Program-made: the position numbers and the translations under genes
Assembly (NCBI RefSeq): GCF_018390735.1
Contig: NZ_JAHBCL010000012.1
Span: 1 to 64,000, forward strand
DNA from: Fusibacter paucivorans
GTDB lineage: Bacteria > Bacillota > Clostridia > Peptostreptococcales > Acidaminobacteraceae
Direction: 5' to 3'
Length of the DNA: 64,000 nt
In this document: positions 18,712-28,291 of the stretch, piece after piece
Numbering within the stretch: the stretch's first letter is position 1
Layout: every line of letters begins with the position of its first letter
Notes under the pieces: generated by a model
What the model saw: only the letters and a program-made list of their open reading frames with translations
What the model was told of the DNA's origin: nothing
Databases searched by the model: none

Positions 18712-19923
18712 TTATAGTGACATCATTTGTCTGCGGTCATAACGTGCAAAAAAATACATGCACAACGTGCTGAACAGCATTATGCCGCCGATAATCTGCC
18801 ACGTTGCATCAACGCCAAAGTGCTCCACTAAAGTTCCTGATGCCAACGGTCCAATCGTATACCCGGCACCGATAATGATCGGCAGAACAGCACTCATCCT
18901 ACCGCGATGAGACGAAGGCGTTCGCGCAATAATGTACGGCATATAACTGATGGTAACCATAATCTCACCCAAGGTTAGAATAACGACACCGACCGCCATA
19001 CCGAAAATGCCGATTGGATAAGCAAAACTCGCAAATCCTACTGTGTAGAATATCCCGCCAATGAAAATTCTACCTGTGTTGGTAATTTTCGAAAGTCTCG
19101 CTGTAATTATTGGCGTCATTAAAATGACGACAAGACCATTGAAACTAGCGAGAATGCCATACAGCCAAACACCATTTGAAAATCTGTCAGCCGCTGTAAT
19201 CGGAAGCAGAAATCCCCATTGAGAATAGACAATGTTATAGAACATTAAGATCAGCGAGAAGACGAGCAAAATGGGAACTGCCTTTAAGACCTTGATAATC
19301 GAACCTTCAATAGCCGCCTCAGAAGGTGCTTCGTGGTGAATTTCTTTTACAAACAATACAATGAGCCCAACTGCTATGAGCAGCGTAAGACCATCTCCTA
19401 AAAAGAGCCATTTTAAATGGTTTTCAAAGAGTAGACTACCGAGCGCTGGCCCTATGACAAAACCGACGTTGAATCCCAAATAGGTTAATGAATAAGCCCT
19501 CGCTCTATCTTCTGGTTCCGTTACATCTGCAATTAACGCATTGTGTGAGGGATCTGAAAAACCGATAAAGAAATTGGCCACCATGATCAGATAAACGGTT
19601 AACATGCTCACAGGAAACAGCGAACATGCCGCAATAGCAACGGCTGCCAACCCGTCACTAATACAAATAATCACTTTTCGACCGTAACGATCACTAACCT
19701 TGCCGCCGATCAGGCTTGAAACGGCAATAATAATACCACTAATGGAAACATAAATCCCCGCCTCTGCTTCGGAAAGTCCAATTTTGCGTGTAAAAATCAA
19801 TGTGAGCAGTGGGTGAACAAAAAGGCCCACAGCATTAATAAGCCGTGCAAAAAAAATAGCATAGACTTGTAGAGGCAATCCGCGATATGGTTCCCAAAAT
19901 ATTTGTTTCACCCGATCTATCAT
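18712..19923 (-). CDS. MFS transporter
   Basis: 12-TM pattern; GGKVSDRYGRKVII motif; 403 aa. Confidence 0.88.
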   Translation of the reverse strand: MIDRVKQIFWEPYRGLPLQVYAIFFARLINAVGLFVHPLLTLIFTRKIGLSEAEAGIYVSISGIIIAVSSLIGGKVSDRYGRKVIICISDGLAAVAIAACSLFPVSMLTVYLIMVANFFIGFSDPSHNALIADVTEPEDRARAYSLTYLGFNVGFVIGPALGSLLFENHLKWLFLGDGLTLLIAVGLIVLFVKEIHHEAPSEAAIEGSIIKVLKAVPILLVFSLILMFYNIVYSQWGFLLPITAADRFSNGVWLYGILASFNGLVVILMTPIITARLSKITNTGRIFIGGIFYTVGFASFAYPIGIFGMAVGVVILTLGEIMVTISYMPYIIARTPSSHRGRMSAVLPIIIGAGYTIGPLASGTLVEHFGVDATWQIIGGIMLFSTLCMYFFARYDRRQMMSL

Positions 19924-20010
19924 AAAACCGCTCCATTCAGAAACTATTTTTTACAAATTATTTAAAGGTTGCAATTGCATAATATCTTTAAATATCTGTA
20001 TTCGGTTTAT

Positions 20011-20490
20011 TCAGTGAAACATTTCAGCAGATAAACCACTTTCAATCGCAATAAATTCTCTGGCAATTGTTTCTTGATCATATCCATAAACGGTCATTTC
20101 ATATAAGCAGACAGCTGCCAGCGTTTCATTTGATATGAGAATATCTTCTTCAATTAATATTTCTGCATTCGACCACTCTTCCCATTTGGTAAATCCAAGC
20201 GTGAAATCCATGTCTTCTTCTCTCGCATAGCCGGATACGACAAGGTATGCATCCTCATCAATATCGTCTTCAAAATCCGTCATTACCGACGGATCCATCA
20301 AGGCAATGTGTATTTCAAACGCTTCAAATGTGAAAGCCGGCGTCTCATTAATATAGTTAATCACTCGTTCAAGTTCAGCTTTATATGGCAGGCATTCAGG
20401 ATAAAGCGATATGAGCTCTTCCATTATCGCCGCTTTCTCTGTAAGTTTCAAAATTTGTTTTAAAGTCATGTAGAACCTCTCAATATTCAT
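20011..20490 (-). CDS. Hypothetical protein (possibly DUF6557-like)
   Basis: 159-aa acidic ORF starting near MTLKQILKLTEKAAIMEELISLYPE. Confidence 0.6.
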   Translation of the reverse strand: MNIERFYMTLKQILKLTEKAAIMEELISLYPECLPYKAELERVINYINETPAFTFEAFEIHIALMDPSVMTDFEDDIDEDAYLVVSGYAREEDMDFTLGFTKWEEWSNAEILIEEDILISNETLAAVCLYEMTVYGYDQETIAREFIAIESGLSAEMFH

Positions 20491-20604
20491 TTTAATTCCA
20501 CACCATTATACACTACTTTATTCTGCAATTAAATACTGAAATTAGGGTGATAAAATGTTACAATATTTTTATGATTAATTACGGAAGGGAGCTCTAATAG
20601 ATTT

Positions 20605-21414
20605 ATGAAATATAAAGTTGGCTTTTTAGGCGGCGGCAACATTGCAAAAGCTATTATCGGGGGATTTATCAACAGCGGCTTGTATAAGACAGAGCACATT
20701 ATTGCCAGTGCGAGAAGTGAAAAAACTATTCGAGAACTTCAATCGCGATTTGGCATTGCGGCAACACTTGATAATGCACTCATCGTTCAGCAGTCTGAAA
20801 TTGTTATTATTGCCGTTAAACCCTATATGATTGATGCTGTCATTACCCCATTGCGCACTTTGTTTACTGACAACCATATTGTCATTTCCGTCGCAGCAGG
20901 TGTCAGCACCCAAACACTCAAACAGTACTTTGATGATCCGGTAAAACTTTATCGCGTCATGCCGAATACTCCCGCACAGGTTGGTGCCGGCATGAGTGTT
21001 ATTTTTACTGACGTCTCAGAAGACGAACCCTCCTGTCAAACTGTTAAGAAACTCTTTGAATCCGTTGGCCTCGTCGAGGTTCTCAATGAATCGCTGGTAC
21101 ACGCCTGTATTGCCGTTCAAGGCTCCTCACCTGCCTACATGTTTATGATGCTTGAAGCAATGGGAGATGCAGGCGTTAAACTTGGTTTACCTAGAGACAA
21201 AGCCTACTTGATGGCTGCTCAAACAATGCTTGGATCTGCACAAATGCTTTTGGAAACAAAAATGCATCCCGGTGCACTTAAGGACATGGTCACTTCCCCT
21301 GGCGGCACGACGATTGAGGCAGTTGCCAAACTTGAAGAATCCGGTTTTAGGCATGGTGTCATCAAGGCAATGGTCGCTTGCGCTGACGTTTCTGAGACAA
21401 TGTCAAAAAAGTAG
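20605..21414 (+). CDS. proC: Pyrroline-5-carboxylate reductase
   Basis: KVGFLGGGNIAKAIIGGF; VMPNTPAQVGAGMSV; GSSPAYMF; TSPGGTTIEA. Confidence 0.95.
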   Translation: MKYKVGFLGGGNIAKAIIGGFINSGLYKTEHIIASARSEKTIRELQSRFGIAATLDNALIVQQSEIVIIAVKPYMIDAVITPLRTLFTDNHIVISVAAGVSTQTLKQYFDDPVKLYRVMPNTPAQVGAGMSVIFTDVSEDEPSCQTVKKLFESVGLVEVLNESLVHACIAVQGSSPAYMFMMLEAMGDAGVKLGLPRDKAYLMAAQTMLGSAQMLLETKMHPGALKDMVTSPGGTTIEAVAKLEESGFRHGVIKAMVACADVSETMSKK

Positions 21415-21474
21415 GACAAACGGCGCTGAGTACGATCTCATATATTTAATCTCGCCACTCGCGCTTAACGCAAT

Positions 21475-21515
21475 AAAGCGCTTATTAGCTGTTAAACAGT
21501 TAATAAGCGCTTTTT
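21475..21515 (+). terminator. Intrinsic terminator downstream of proC
   Basis: aaagcgcttattagctg-ttaaa-cagttaataagcgcttttt. Confidence 0.8.
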
Positions 21516-21692
21516 ATATTAATCTAATGATGAGAAAAATCACTCAACTAAAAAAATAGCATGATCGCCTTACGTTGATTCTTTACATAATAGGTTAATT
21601 TACCATCTTACAAAAAACAAATCGATTGCAGTAAAAGGATTGTCATTTAAATAGTAAAATCACCTCAACTACGGCTTAACTGATTCTATCAA

Positions 21693-23147
21693 TCAATTGT
21701 TATGCGTGTTGCCTTTATCAGCGTTTTTATCGGGACGCTTTTCGTTGCGTTCACCGTCGTTCTCTTGACGTCCATTTACTTCGCCTTGTCCTTTCGAGTG
21801 TTTTGTCGAATCAGCATCCTCTTCTGTAGACTCACGCTTTAGATCATCAGTGTTATTCTGTCCATTTTTCTGTTGATTGTCACTGCCGTTTCCTGGACTA
21901 TCGGTGTTGCCTTGACCGTTAGCGTTCGCTGGACTATCGGCGTTGCCTTGACCGTTAGCATTCGCTGGATTATTGGCGTTGCCTTGACCGTTAGCATTCG
22001 CTGGATTATTGGCGTTGCCTTGACCATTAGCGTTCGCTGGACTATCGGCGTTGCCTTGACTGTTAGCATTCGCTGGATTATTGGCGTTGCCTTGACCGTT
22101 AGCGTTCGCTGGATCATCTGCGTTGTCTTGACCGTTAGCGTTCGCTGGATTATTGGCGTTGCCTTGACCGTTAGCGTTCGCTGGATCATCTGCGTTGTCT
22201 TGACCGTTGCCTTTTCCATGATTGTCTACATTGCTTTGACTATTGCCGTTGTTATCACGATCCTTGCCGTTGTCTGGTTTTGACGATTCATCACGGACAT
22301 TATTCATATCAAGGGGTTCCTGTAAATCATCATCAACATCCTTGACTTTCTTCCCATTTGACTTTCGTGGAATTTTAGTCTGTATAAACATACTTGCATG
22401 CTCGTTGGCATGCTCTAAGGCCGTATCGCTTGCCTGTGGCGTTTGCACTTGCATTTCCGATTCTGAGGAATCTTGAGCAGGTATCGCCGCATTATCATGT
22501 GTTAAGACATAGGATGTCATCGAAATATTTTCATCCTTTGATACATGGTATACATCAGCATTCAGTGTTGCTGTATAAATCGAGACATCTTCTTCAAATA
22601 CCGTTTGTTCGGCATCGGCGACAATTTCATCAAGGAGTCGATCCGGCTCCGCTGAAAAACCATTTTTCAAAACCGTTGCAGCTAAAAAAACATCATCATT
22701 TGCCGGGGTTAAATAGAGCGCATCGGAGGCCTTAATAATGGTCCCAACTGCATCGACTGCCGTCTTACCCTTTAATGGCTCTACGGTTGCCAATAAATCT
22801 TCTGCATCCTCATTGTGTGCTTCTATTCGAAGGATTTTAGCCTCGCGGTTAAGCAGCAGTGTCATGCTTGGATTAATATCTACTGCGAGTGCTGCGTACA
22901 CTTGTACCGCATTAAACTGAAACATGCCTGCCATTAAACATAACAGCAGCGCCGGTACCGCTGCGTAAGCACGCCACAATTTTGGTAAACGCGCTTTGCG
23001 ATAAACAATATCATTGTCTGTGAACATGACGGGCTGACCCAGATGCATATCACCAAGTTTTTGGATTCGCACGATTCTGCCATCATTGGAAAAAACGTAT
23101 GCAACATCTGTTTCTATCGCCATCACACGTCCTTTATAGTATTTCAT
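21693..23147 (-). CDS. rsgI: RsgI-type anti-sigma factor with Asn/Gly-rich repetitive ectodomain
   Basis: N-terminal RsgI domain (MKYYKGRVMAIETDVAYVFSNDGRIVRI), TM (AAVPALLLCLMAGMFQFNAVQVYA), VDINPS motif, then low-complexity C-terminus; overlaps sigI. Confidence 0.85.
   Translation of the reverse strand: MKYYKGRVMAIETDVAYVFSNDGRIVRIQKLGDMHLGQPVMFTDNDIVYRKARLPKLWRAYAAVPALLLCLMAGMFQFNAVQVYAALAVDINPSMTLLLNREAKILRIEAHNEDAEDLLATVEPLKGKTAVDAVGTIIKASDALYLTPANDDVFLAATVLKNGFSAEPDRLLDEIVADAEQTVFEEDVSIYTATLNADVYHVSKDENISMTSYVLTHDNAAIPAQDSSESEMQVQTPQASDTALEHANEHASMFIQTKIPRKSNGKKVKDVDDDLQEPLDMNNVRDESSKPDNGKDRDNNGNSQSNVDNHGKGNGQDNADDPANANGQGNANNPANANGQDNADDPANANGQGNANNPANANSQGNADSPANANGQGNANNPANANGQGNANNPANANGQGNADSPANANGQGNTDSPGNGSDNQQKNGQNNTDDLKRESTEEDADSTKHSKGQGEVNGRQENDGERNEKRPDKNADKGNTHNN
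21882..22205 (-). repeat. Tandem 36-bp coding repeat (12 aa, consensus GQGNANNPANAN), 9 units
   Basis: Direct reading of protein and DNA; first unit 22170-22205, last (diverged GQGNTDSPGNGS) 21882-21917. Confidence 0.9.
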
Positions 23148-23829
23148 CGCGCTCACCTCCTATCACCTCGTCGATCCACGATGTTATTTGAGAAAAATGA
23201 TAAATAAATGCCAAGCTGGCAAATAGAATGTACCGTTGATGAGCATATAAAAAACGTCTTGTTTCAAGTTTCTGTTTAACAAGCATCGCAATTGGTAATT
23301 TAAGGGTTGATTGGATCGCGGCTACAATGGCCGTCATTTTTGAGAGCCGACCGGCACATTTTAGTGCTCTAACACGCGTATCTCGATGCGCTGGTGATTT
23401 GACCGCCATGCTGTCGAAATCCAATCGGTATTGTTTTAGCAGTGCCCGAAATTCATTTAATTCTATTTTTAAATCCAGTTGATCTTCAACCGCTGTCACT
23501 TCAAAATCTTCTTGAAAAGTCATCGTCTTTTGATGTTTTGACGATTGCCGCAGTGTATCCAGTACGCGATTCTTAATGACGACACCTGCAAAACTTTCAA
23601 ATGCGCCTTTTTGTACATCGTACTTATCAATGGCTTCATTCAACGCTTCAAGTCCAACGAGAAATTCAATATCGTTTTCTGTTTCGACATAACGTCCCAT
23701 CGTTTGTGAAACCATGTAAATGACAAAGGGGGTTTTATCTGAAATAACTTGATTGCGAACTGTTATATTGTGCTTTGCCTCAATAATCGAGTGATTATTC
23801 ATGAAAAGAATCCTCCATACTGAAGCCAT
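23134..23829 (-). CDS. sigI: RNA polymerase sigma-I factor
   Basis: YVETENDIEFLVGLEALNEAIDKYDVQKGAFESFAGVVIKNRVLDTLRQ (region 2 of SigI); adjacent RsgI. Confidence 0.88.
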   Translation of the reverse strand: MASVWRILFMNNHSIIEAKHNITVRNQVISDKTPFVIYMVSQTMGRYVETENDIEFLVGLEALNEAIDKYDVQKGAFESFAGVVIKNRVLDTLRQSSKHQKTMTFQEDFEVTAVEDQLDLKIELNEFRALLKQYRLDFDSMAVKSPAHRDTRVRALKCAGRLSKMTAIVAAIQSTLKLPIAMLVKQKLETRRFLYAHQRYILFASLAFIYHFSQITSWIDEVIGGERDEIL

Positions 23830-23866
23830 TATACGTCATTTGCACAGTGTCTGCAATGCAGCGGCA

Positions 23867-24976
23867 TTATTCAGTCAATAGCGCGTCACGTGCTGTTTCG
23901 ATACGTTCGAGACGCTGATCAAGTGAAGCAGCTGCTACAAGCGCCTCCACGTCAAGTGTTGGCGTCAGCATTACTGTTTTATAATAATCGTAAAACGCTG
24001 TGCTGATAACTGCAATATCAGTGTCGTTGATTTCTCCGGCTGTCAACCATGCTGCAACCTCATCTTGATAATCTGAAACGATCTCATTGTACCCGGCAAT
24101 TTCATCTTCGACAGCATATCTACTATCAAGAAAGGCATCATAGAGCTTTGTGAGGTTTCGACTGTAAATCAAGTACTCCGAATAAGTCAGTCCTTCATCC
24201 ATTGCTGCCTCAATTTCTTCAATATAAGCTAAGAGATCCTCATCTGCATCTGTTGGGTATATTCCCTGAACTTCACCATAAACCGAACCATTTAAAACGT
24301 CTTCAATTGATTTAATTTGTTCCGTTAAAGCGGCAACGGCATCCTCATCTACCACTTCCAAATCACTAAATACCGACACGGCTTGCTGAAGTGTTCTAAA
24401 GGCATCTGTCAAAGCTGTCAGAGACACACTTTCACCCTGGGCAACCTGATCAATGGCATCTTCCAGTAAATCAATTGCATCCTCTGCATCATTAATTGCA
24501 TCAGAAAGCGCATTGAGTTCTTCTGTATAATCACTGTCTTCAAAAGCATCATAAGTATCATTAGCCGTTTCAATAAGCGTTTCCGTTTTATCAATCAGTG
24601 CTTCTGCATCTAGTTGATACAATCCATTGTCCCAATAGCCGTCAACTTGTTTTGCCAATCCAAAAGGTAATATTTCTCGTTTGGAAAGACCATAAGGCAG
24701 GACTTCCTTTTTAAACAAACCATAAGGTAACCCACTGTAAATCACATCGTCATCATCTTGGTCTTCATCGTCATCCAAAATAGTATTTTCATGAATTTTG
24801 AGTTCCAGTTTTTCATTTACTTTTATTTCATTCTGAAGCTGCGTCTTCCACGTACTACCATTCACTTTGGCTGCACTGTTGCCATTGCCATTGGCATTCC
24901 CGTTCCCGGCAAAAGTCGGTGCAGCGAGCGATACTATAATGCCCATTACCAATGTTGTTTTTAATATTTTTTTCAT
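23867..24976 (-). CDS. Secreted protein with N/G-rich N-terminus and triplicated LPYGL motif
   Basis: Signal peptide MKKILKTTLVMGIIVSLAAPTFA; SGLPYGLFKKEVLPYGLSKREILPFGLAKQ; 38 bp upstream of sigI. Confidence 0.75.
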   Translation of the reverse strand: MKKILKTTLVMGIIVSLAAPTFAGNGNANGNGNSAAKVNGSTWKTQLQNEIKVNEKLELKIHENTILDDDEDQDDDDVIYSGLPYGLFKKEVLPYGLSKREILPFGLAKQVDGYWDNGLYQLDAEALIDKTETLIETANDTYDAFEDSDYTEELNALSDAINDAEDAIDLLEDAIDQVAQGESVSLTALTDAFRTLQQAVSVFSDLEVVDEDAVAALTEQIKSIEDVLNGSVYGEVQGIYPTDADEDLLAYIEEIEAAMDEGLTYSEYLIYSRNLTKLYDAFLDSRYAVEDEIAGYNEIVSDYQDEVAAWLTAGEINDTDIAVISTAFYDYYKTVMLTPTLDVEALVAAASLDQRLERIETARDALLTE

Positions 24977-25013
24977 CGTTGCCTCCCTTGATCATATTTT
25001 ACTTTGATTAATC

Positions 25014-25131
25014 AAGGCAATTGCATCATATCCTCAAGTTGCTCCTTCACGACAATTTGGTAAATTCCCATCTCACGAAGGATGTGCCCACTATGGCAAA
25101 AGGATTAAAATTTGAATGATGCAATCGCTTC
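25014..25131. repeat. Inverted-repeat-bounded element, copy A (MITE-like or structured leader)
   Basis: Ends aaggcaattgcatcat / atgatgcaatcgcttc (13 of 16 complementary); 16-nt end identical to copy B at 56095-56110. Confidence 0.4.
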
Positions 25132-25179
25132 AATTGTTTTGACACCATGTTATACGGAAATACTTATTATTTTCGGTGA

Positions 25180-25220
25180 CAAAAAATAAAAAAATCCCAA
25201 ATATAAATAATTATTTGGAA
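25180..25220 (-). terminator. Intrinsic terminator
   Basis: Minus strand ttccaaata-attattta-tatttgggattttttta. Confidence 0.65.
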
Positions 25221-25256
25221 TCTTTCAAATAGATCGTACTGATCTAAATAGCACCT

Positions 25257-25958
25257 CTACTTTTGAAGCGCTTCAAGTATACTGATCCGAAGTGATGGTA
25301 TCAGTGTCTCCGGCAATTTATCTAAAATACGATCCTCCGTAAAAAAGTGCCCTACTAGATTACCATTAAGCCGTTTCATTGACATTAAATGCTCAAAGTA
25401 CAACTTTCCATCAAGATTAATGCGCTCATTTTGCCATGATGTTTGCATCGCCGGCGTCACATGTGCTGAGACGGCAACATGTTCACAATAGGGAATTTTA
25501 CGCAGCATCAATGCCCGATGCGGCATAATCCCGTTTTCCTTTTGAAGCACTTTGCCCATCTCGAGGTTCTGACGGACAACTGCTTCGTAATTTGCTTCAT
25601 AATCAGAACGTGACAGCGTTCCGTAAACACGGCATGCCAACGGTCTCGCCTCATAGATCTCACAACGCCCTTCTTCATTTAAAAAAGGGCATTTCTGTGG
25701 AATAGCCAATTCAAAAAGTGTGAATTTCAACAAGCGTCCCCGAATACCATCCGGCAGAGAAGCTAAGTCCTCATACATTGGATAATAACGATTGAGGACA
25801 TAGAGGAATTCAATATATGTTGTATCAACGGATTCGGAGCAGCAGGCCTTACAGCCAATACAGCCACTGCATTGCGGAACTTGCGCATATATTTTTTCCA
25901 GTTGCTCAAACAGCCCATTCTCACGCGCATAGACAATCGCTTTCTGATGTTCCATCAA
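25257..25958 (-). CDS. YkgJ family cysteine cluster protein
   Basis: CSGCIGCKACC, CPFLNEEGRCEIYEARPLACRVYG. Confidence 0.85.
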   Translation of the reverse strand: MMEHQKAIVYARENGLFEQLEKIYAQVPQCSGCIGCKACCSESVDTTYIEFLYVLNRYYPMYEDLASLPDGIRGRLLKFTLFELAIPQKCPFLNEEGRCEIYEARPLACRVYGTLSRSDYEANYEAVVRQNLEMGKVLQKENGIMPHRALMLRKIPYCEHVAVSAHVTPAMQTSWQNERINLDGKLYFEHLMSMKRLNGNLVGHFFTEDRILDKLPETLIPSLRISILEALQK

Positions 25959-25963
25959 ACCTC

Positions 25964-26824
25964 CTAAAAGATGCGATGGCGTGACAGTCTAAGCACAACA
26001 AAAAGTTGCGGCGCCAAATAGAGTCCCCATACCATCATTAAAAAATAACGCGCAAAAATAAATGGTGCCGTGTATGGCAGAATCAGCTTCAAACCAACCT
26101 GTATGCCAATAATGCCTGCGATGCCAATCATATATTTGAACAATTGCTGATCCCCGCTTCCGCGCACATCAAAATTCACAAAATTCTCTTCAAGCGCATA
26201 ACCAATGACAAAACCTGAGAGCATCGCAACCGTTTTTAAATAAGCAATATCCCGATACAAAAACAGTGAGGCCAATGCCAGTATCAACGTGATAAAAAGC
26301 GGCATATAATGTCCCATTTGTTCGATATTTCGATTAATGACAATAGCAATCTGTCCAATTATAATTGCCAGTATTATACCGCCAAGGATATCCTTAGGCC
26401 AGTGCACACCTAAGTAAAGTCTCGATATGCCAACGGCAAGTGTTAACAGAATACCTAAGACATATACCCATCGACGCTTGGCTTCATGTCCAATGAGCCA
26501 CATAAAAGTTGCAATCGTCTGCGTGTGCCCACTGGGAAAAGCAGCACCATTTGCCGTTTCAATCCGTAAACTTCGAATCCCTTCAACACCAATAGGCCTC
26601 GGAATATTCAATACGGTCTTAATCAGGCCGTTTACCCAAACGGATAAGGAAAGTCCAAGTAAAAGCCTTCTGGCAAGCTGCTTGTCAATACACCAATACA
26701 GCAGTGTCAGAATAAAAATGTAAATTGTATCTTCTCCCAGCATAGTAACCCATTCAAATACTCTATCTAGTTGAGGTGTTGCAAAGCTTTGCAGCCACTT
26801 GATCATTTCAATTTCTATCTGCAT
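25964..26824 (-). CDS. PAP2 superfamily phosphatase
   Basis: KTVLNIPRP, AAFPSGHTQ, SRLYLGVHWPKDILGG; start trimmed to MQIEIEMIKW (SD aaaggag). Confidence 0.9.
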   Translation of the reverse strand: MQIEIEMIKWLQSFATPQLDRVFEWVTMLGEDTIYIFILTLLYWCIDKQLARRLLLGLSLSVWVNGLIKTVLNIPRPIGVEGIRSLRIETANGAAFPSGHTQTIATFMWLIGHEAKRRWVYVLGILLTLAVGISRLYLGVHWPKDILGGIILAIIIGQIAIVINRNIEQMGHYMPLFITLILALASLFLYRDIAYLKTVAMLSGFVIGYALEENFVNFDVRGSGDQQLFKYMIGIAGIIGIQVGLKLILPYTAPFIFARYFLMMVWGLYLAPQLFVVLRLSRHRIF

Positions 26825-26954
26825 GTCTACTCCTTTGATGATTATTTCGCGATCATACAGTTGTCTCTGCGTGATGTAAATGATAGACTGTTTTAAAGAC
26901 ACCTAACATGTATTATACCATTCGTTAAATGGTTTCTATTTGAAAGGACACTCT

Positions 26955-27209
26955 ATGAAACGCTTACTTATGTATTATACCAAACAATCTCGAATTAAGA
27001 AAATATCCGACGCGATCTTTCTCGTCGCCATTGCAATGTCTCTCTATACATTTATTATGATTAGGATGGGGACCGCTAATTTGCCGCCCAATGTCTGCCC
27101 TGTCGAGAAGCACCACGCAGAAATATATTTTTCGATTGCACTGCTCATTCTATCTGTAATCCTTTCATTCTTTGAACCCAAACAAAAGGAGACCGTCGAT
27201 AAGCCGTAG
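26955..27209 (+). CDS. Small membrane protein
   Basis: Two TM segments; start MKRLLMYYTKQS with SD aaagga. Confidence 0.65.
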   Translation: MKRLLMYYTKQSRIKKISDAIFLVAIAMSLYTFIMIRMGTANLPPNVCPVEKHHAEIYFSIALLILSVILSFFEPKQKETVDKP

Positions 27210-27268
27210 CTTTGCAGATCGCTGAATCTTTACATCATAATAATGAACGAATCTGATATACACACGTT

Positions 27269-27310
27269 TTAAAACCGGCGCACACCTATTGTGTCGCCGG
27301 TTTTTATTTT
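27269..27310. terminator. Bidirectional intrinsic terminator
   Basis: aaaaccggcg-cacac...gtgt-cgccggttttt between convergent genes. Confidence 0.8.
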
Positions 27311-27324
27311 AATCAAAAGATTCA

Positions 27325-28125
27325 TTATTTACCATCAAGCAAGTTGCCAAGGCCTCCCAATAAATCCAGCGCGCTGCCTTCACCTGTGCTTTTGCCGCCA
27401 TGCGCTCTCGCATTAGAGAGAATTCGATCTGCCATTCTGCTAAAAGGCAGTGATTGGAGCCAAACGTGACCTGGACCTCGAAGTGTTGCAAGGAATAAAC
27501 CTTCACCGCCAAATACGGCGCTTTTAATTCCCTTCACCATTTCAATATTGTAATCGACGCGATCCGTAAGCGCCACAAGACAGCCTGTGTCTATTTTTAT
27601 CACTTCGCCTGGTGCAAGTTCACGCTGGATAATGGTTCCACCGGCATTTAAGAAAGCCAATCCATCACCTTCAAGCTTTTCCATAATAAAGCCTTCACCA
27701 CCAAAGAAACCCACGCCAATGCGTTTTTGAAAAGCAATATCCATAGAAATTCCCTTTGCTGAACATAGGAAAGCATCTTTCTGACATACCAATCGACCAT
27801 TATAGTCCATTAAATCAATGGGAATAATTTTACCAGGGTACGGCGCTGCAAAAGCGACGCGCTGTTTGCCGCTGCCCTCATTCGTAAACTGCGTCATAAA
27901 AAGACTTTCTCCTGTAATTATGCGTTTGCCCGCACCCATGAGTTTTCCCATTAGACCGTCACTGCGCTCAACGCCATCACCAAAAATCGCGTCCATCGTA
28001 ATCGGCGCATCCATGTACATCATCGCGCCCGCTTCTGCAATAACACTCTCTTTTGGATCAAGCTCGATCTCAACAAATTGAAGATCGTCACCAAATAATT
28101 TATAATCGACTTCATGTGCTCTCAT
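27325..28125 (-). CDS. AIM24/TIGR00266 family protein
   Basis: [42 protein letters not shown]...[28 protein letters not shown] aagggga. Confidence 0.9.
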   Translation of the reverse strand: MRAHEVDYKLFGDDLQFVEIELDPKESVIAEAGAMMYMDAPITMDAIFGDGVERSDGLMGKLMGAGKRIITGESLFMTQFTNEGSGKQRVAFAAPYPGKIIPIDLMDYNGRLVCQKDAFLCSAKGISMDIAFQKRIGVGFFGGEGFIMEKLEGDGLAFLNAGGTIIQRELAPGEVIKIDTGCLVALTDRVDYNIEMVKGIKSAVFGGEGLFLATLRGPGHVWLQSLPFSRMADRILSNARAHGGKSTGEGSALDLLGGLGNLLDGK

Positions 28126-28291
28126 ATGTTTTCCCCTTATCATCTTTTTTTAGAATCCATGCGACCCAAACCGCCGCTTTTTACTTTCACTAAATCCATT
28201 GTATCGAACATGCATTATCAACACATTTTGAAATGCTTAAATTTTAGTTAAAATGCTCACAGATAATCCGTTCATTTGTCAGAATAACCTT

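Noticed and set aside
21890-22205. CRISPR array
   Set aside because: Regular 36-bp period but no spacers; it is a contiguous coding tandem repeat.
21839-22283. Overlapping long ORFs on both strands across the rsgI repeat (126 aa minus, 136 aa plus)
   Set aside because: Created by the 36-bp repeat keeping alternate frames open; the rsgI frame has clear domain homology and the others do not.
25014-25131. Known riboswitch (c-di-AMP, c-di-GMP, cobalamin) in the LPYGL gene leader
   Set aside because: Long closing stem is suggestive but none of the conserved cores of these classes could be found; kept only as an unclassified element.
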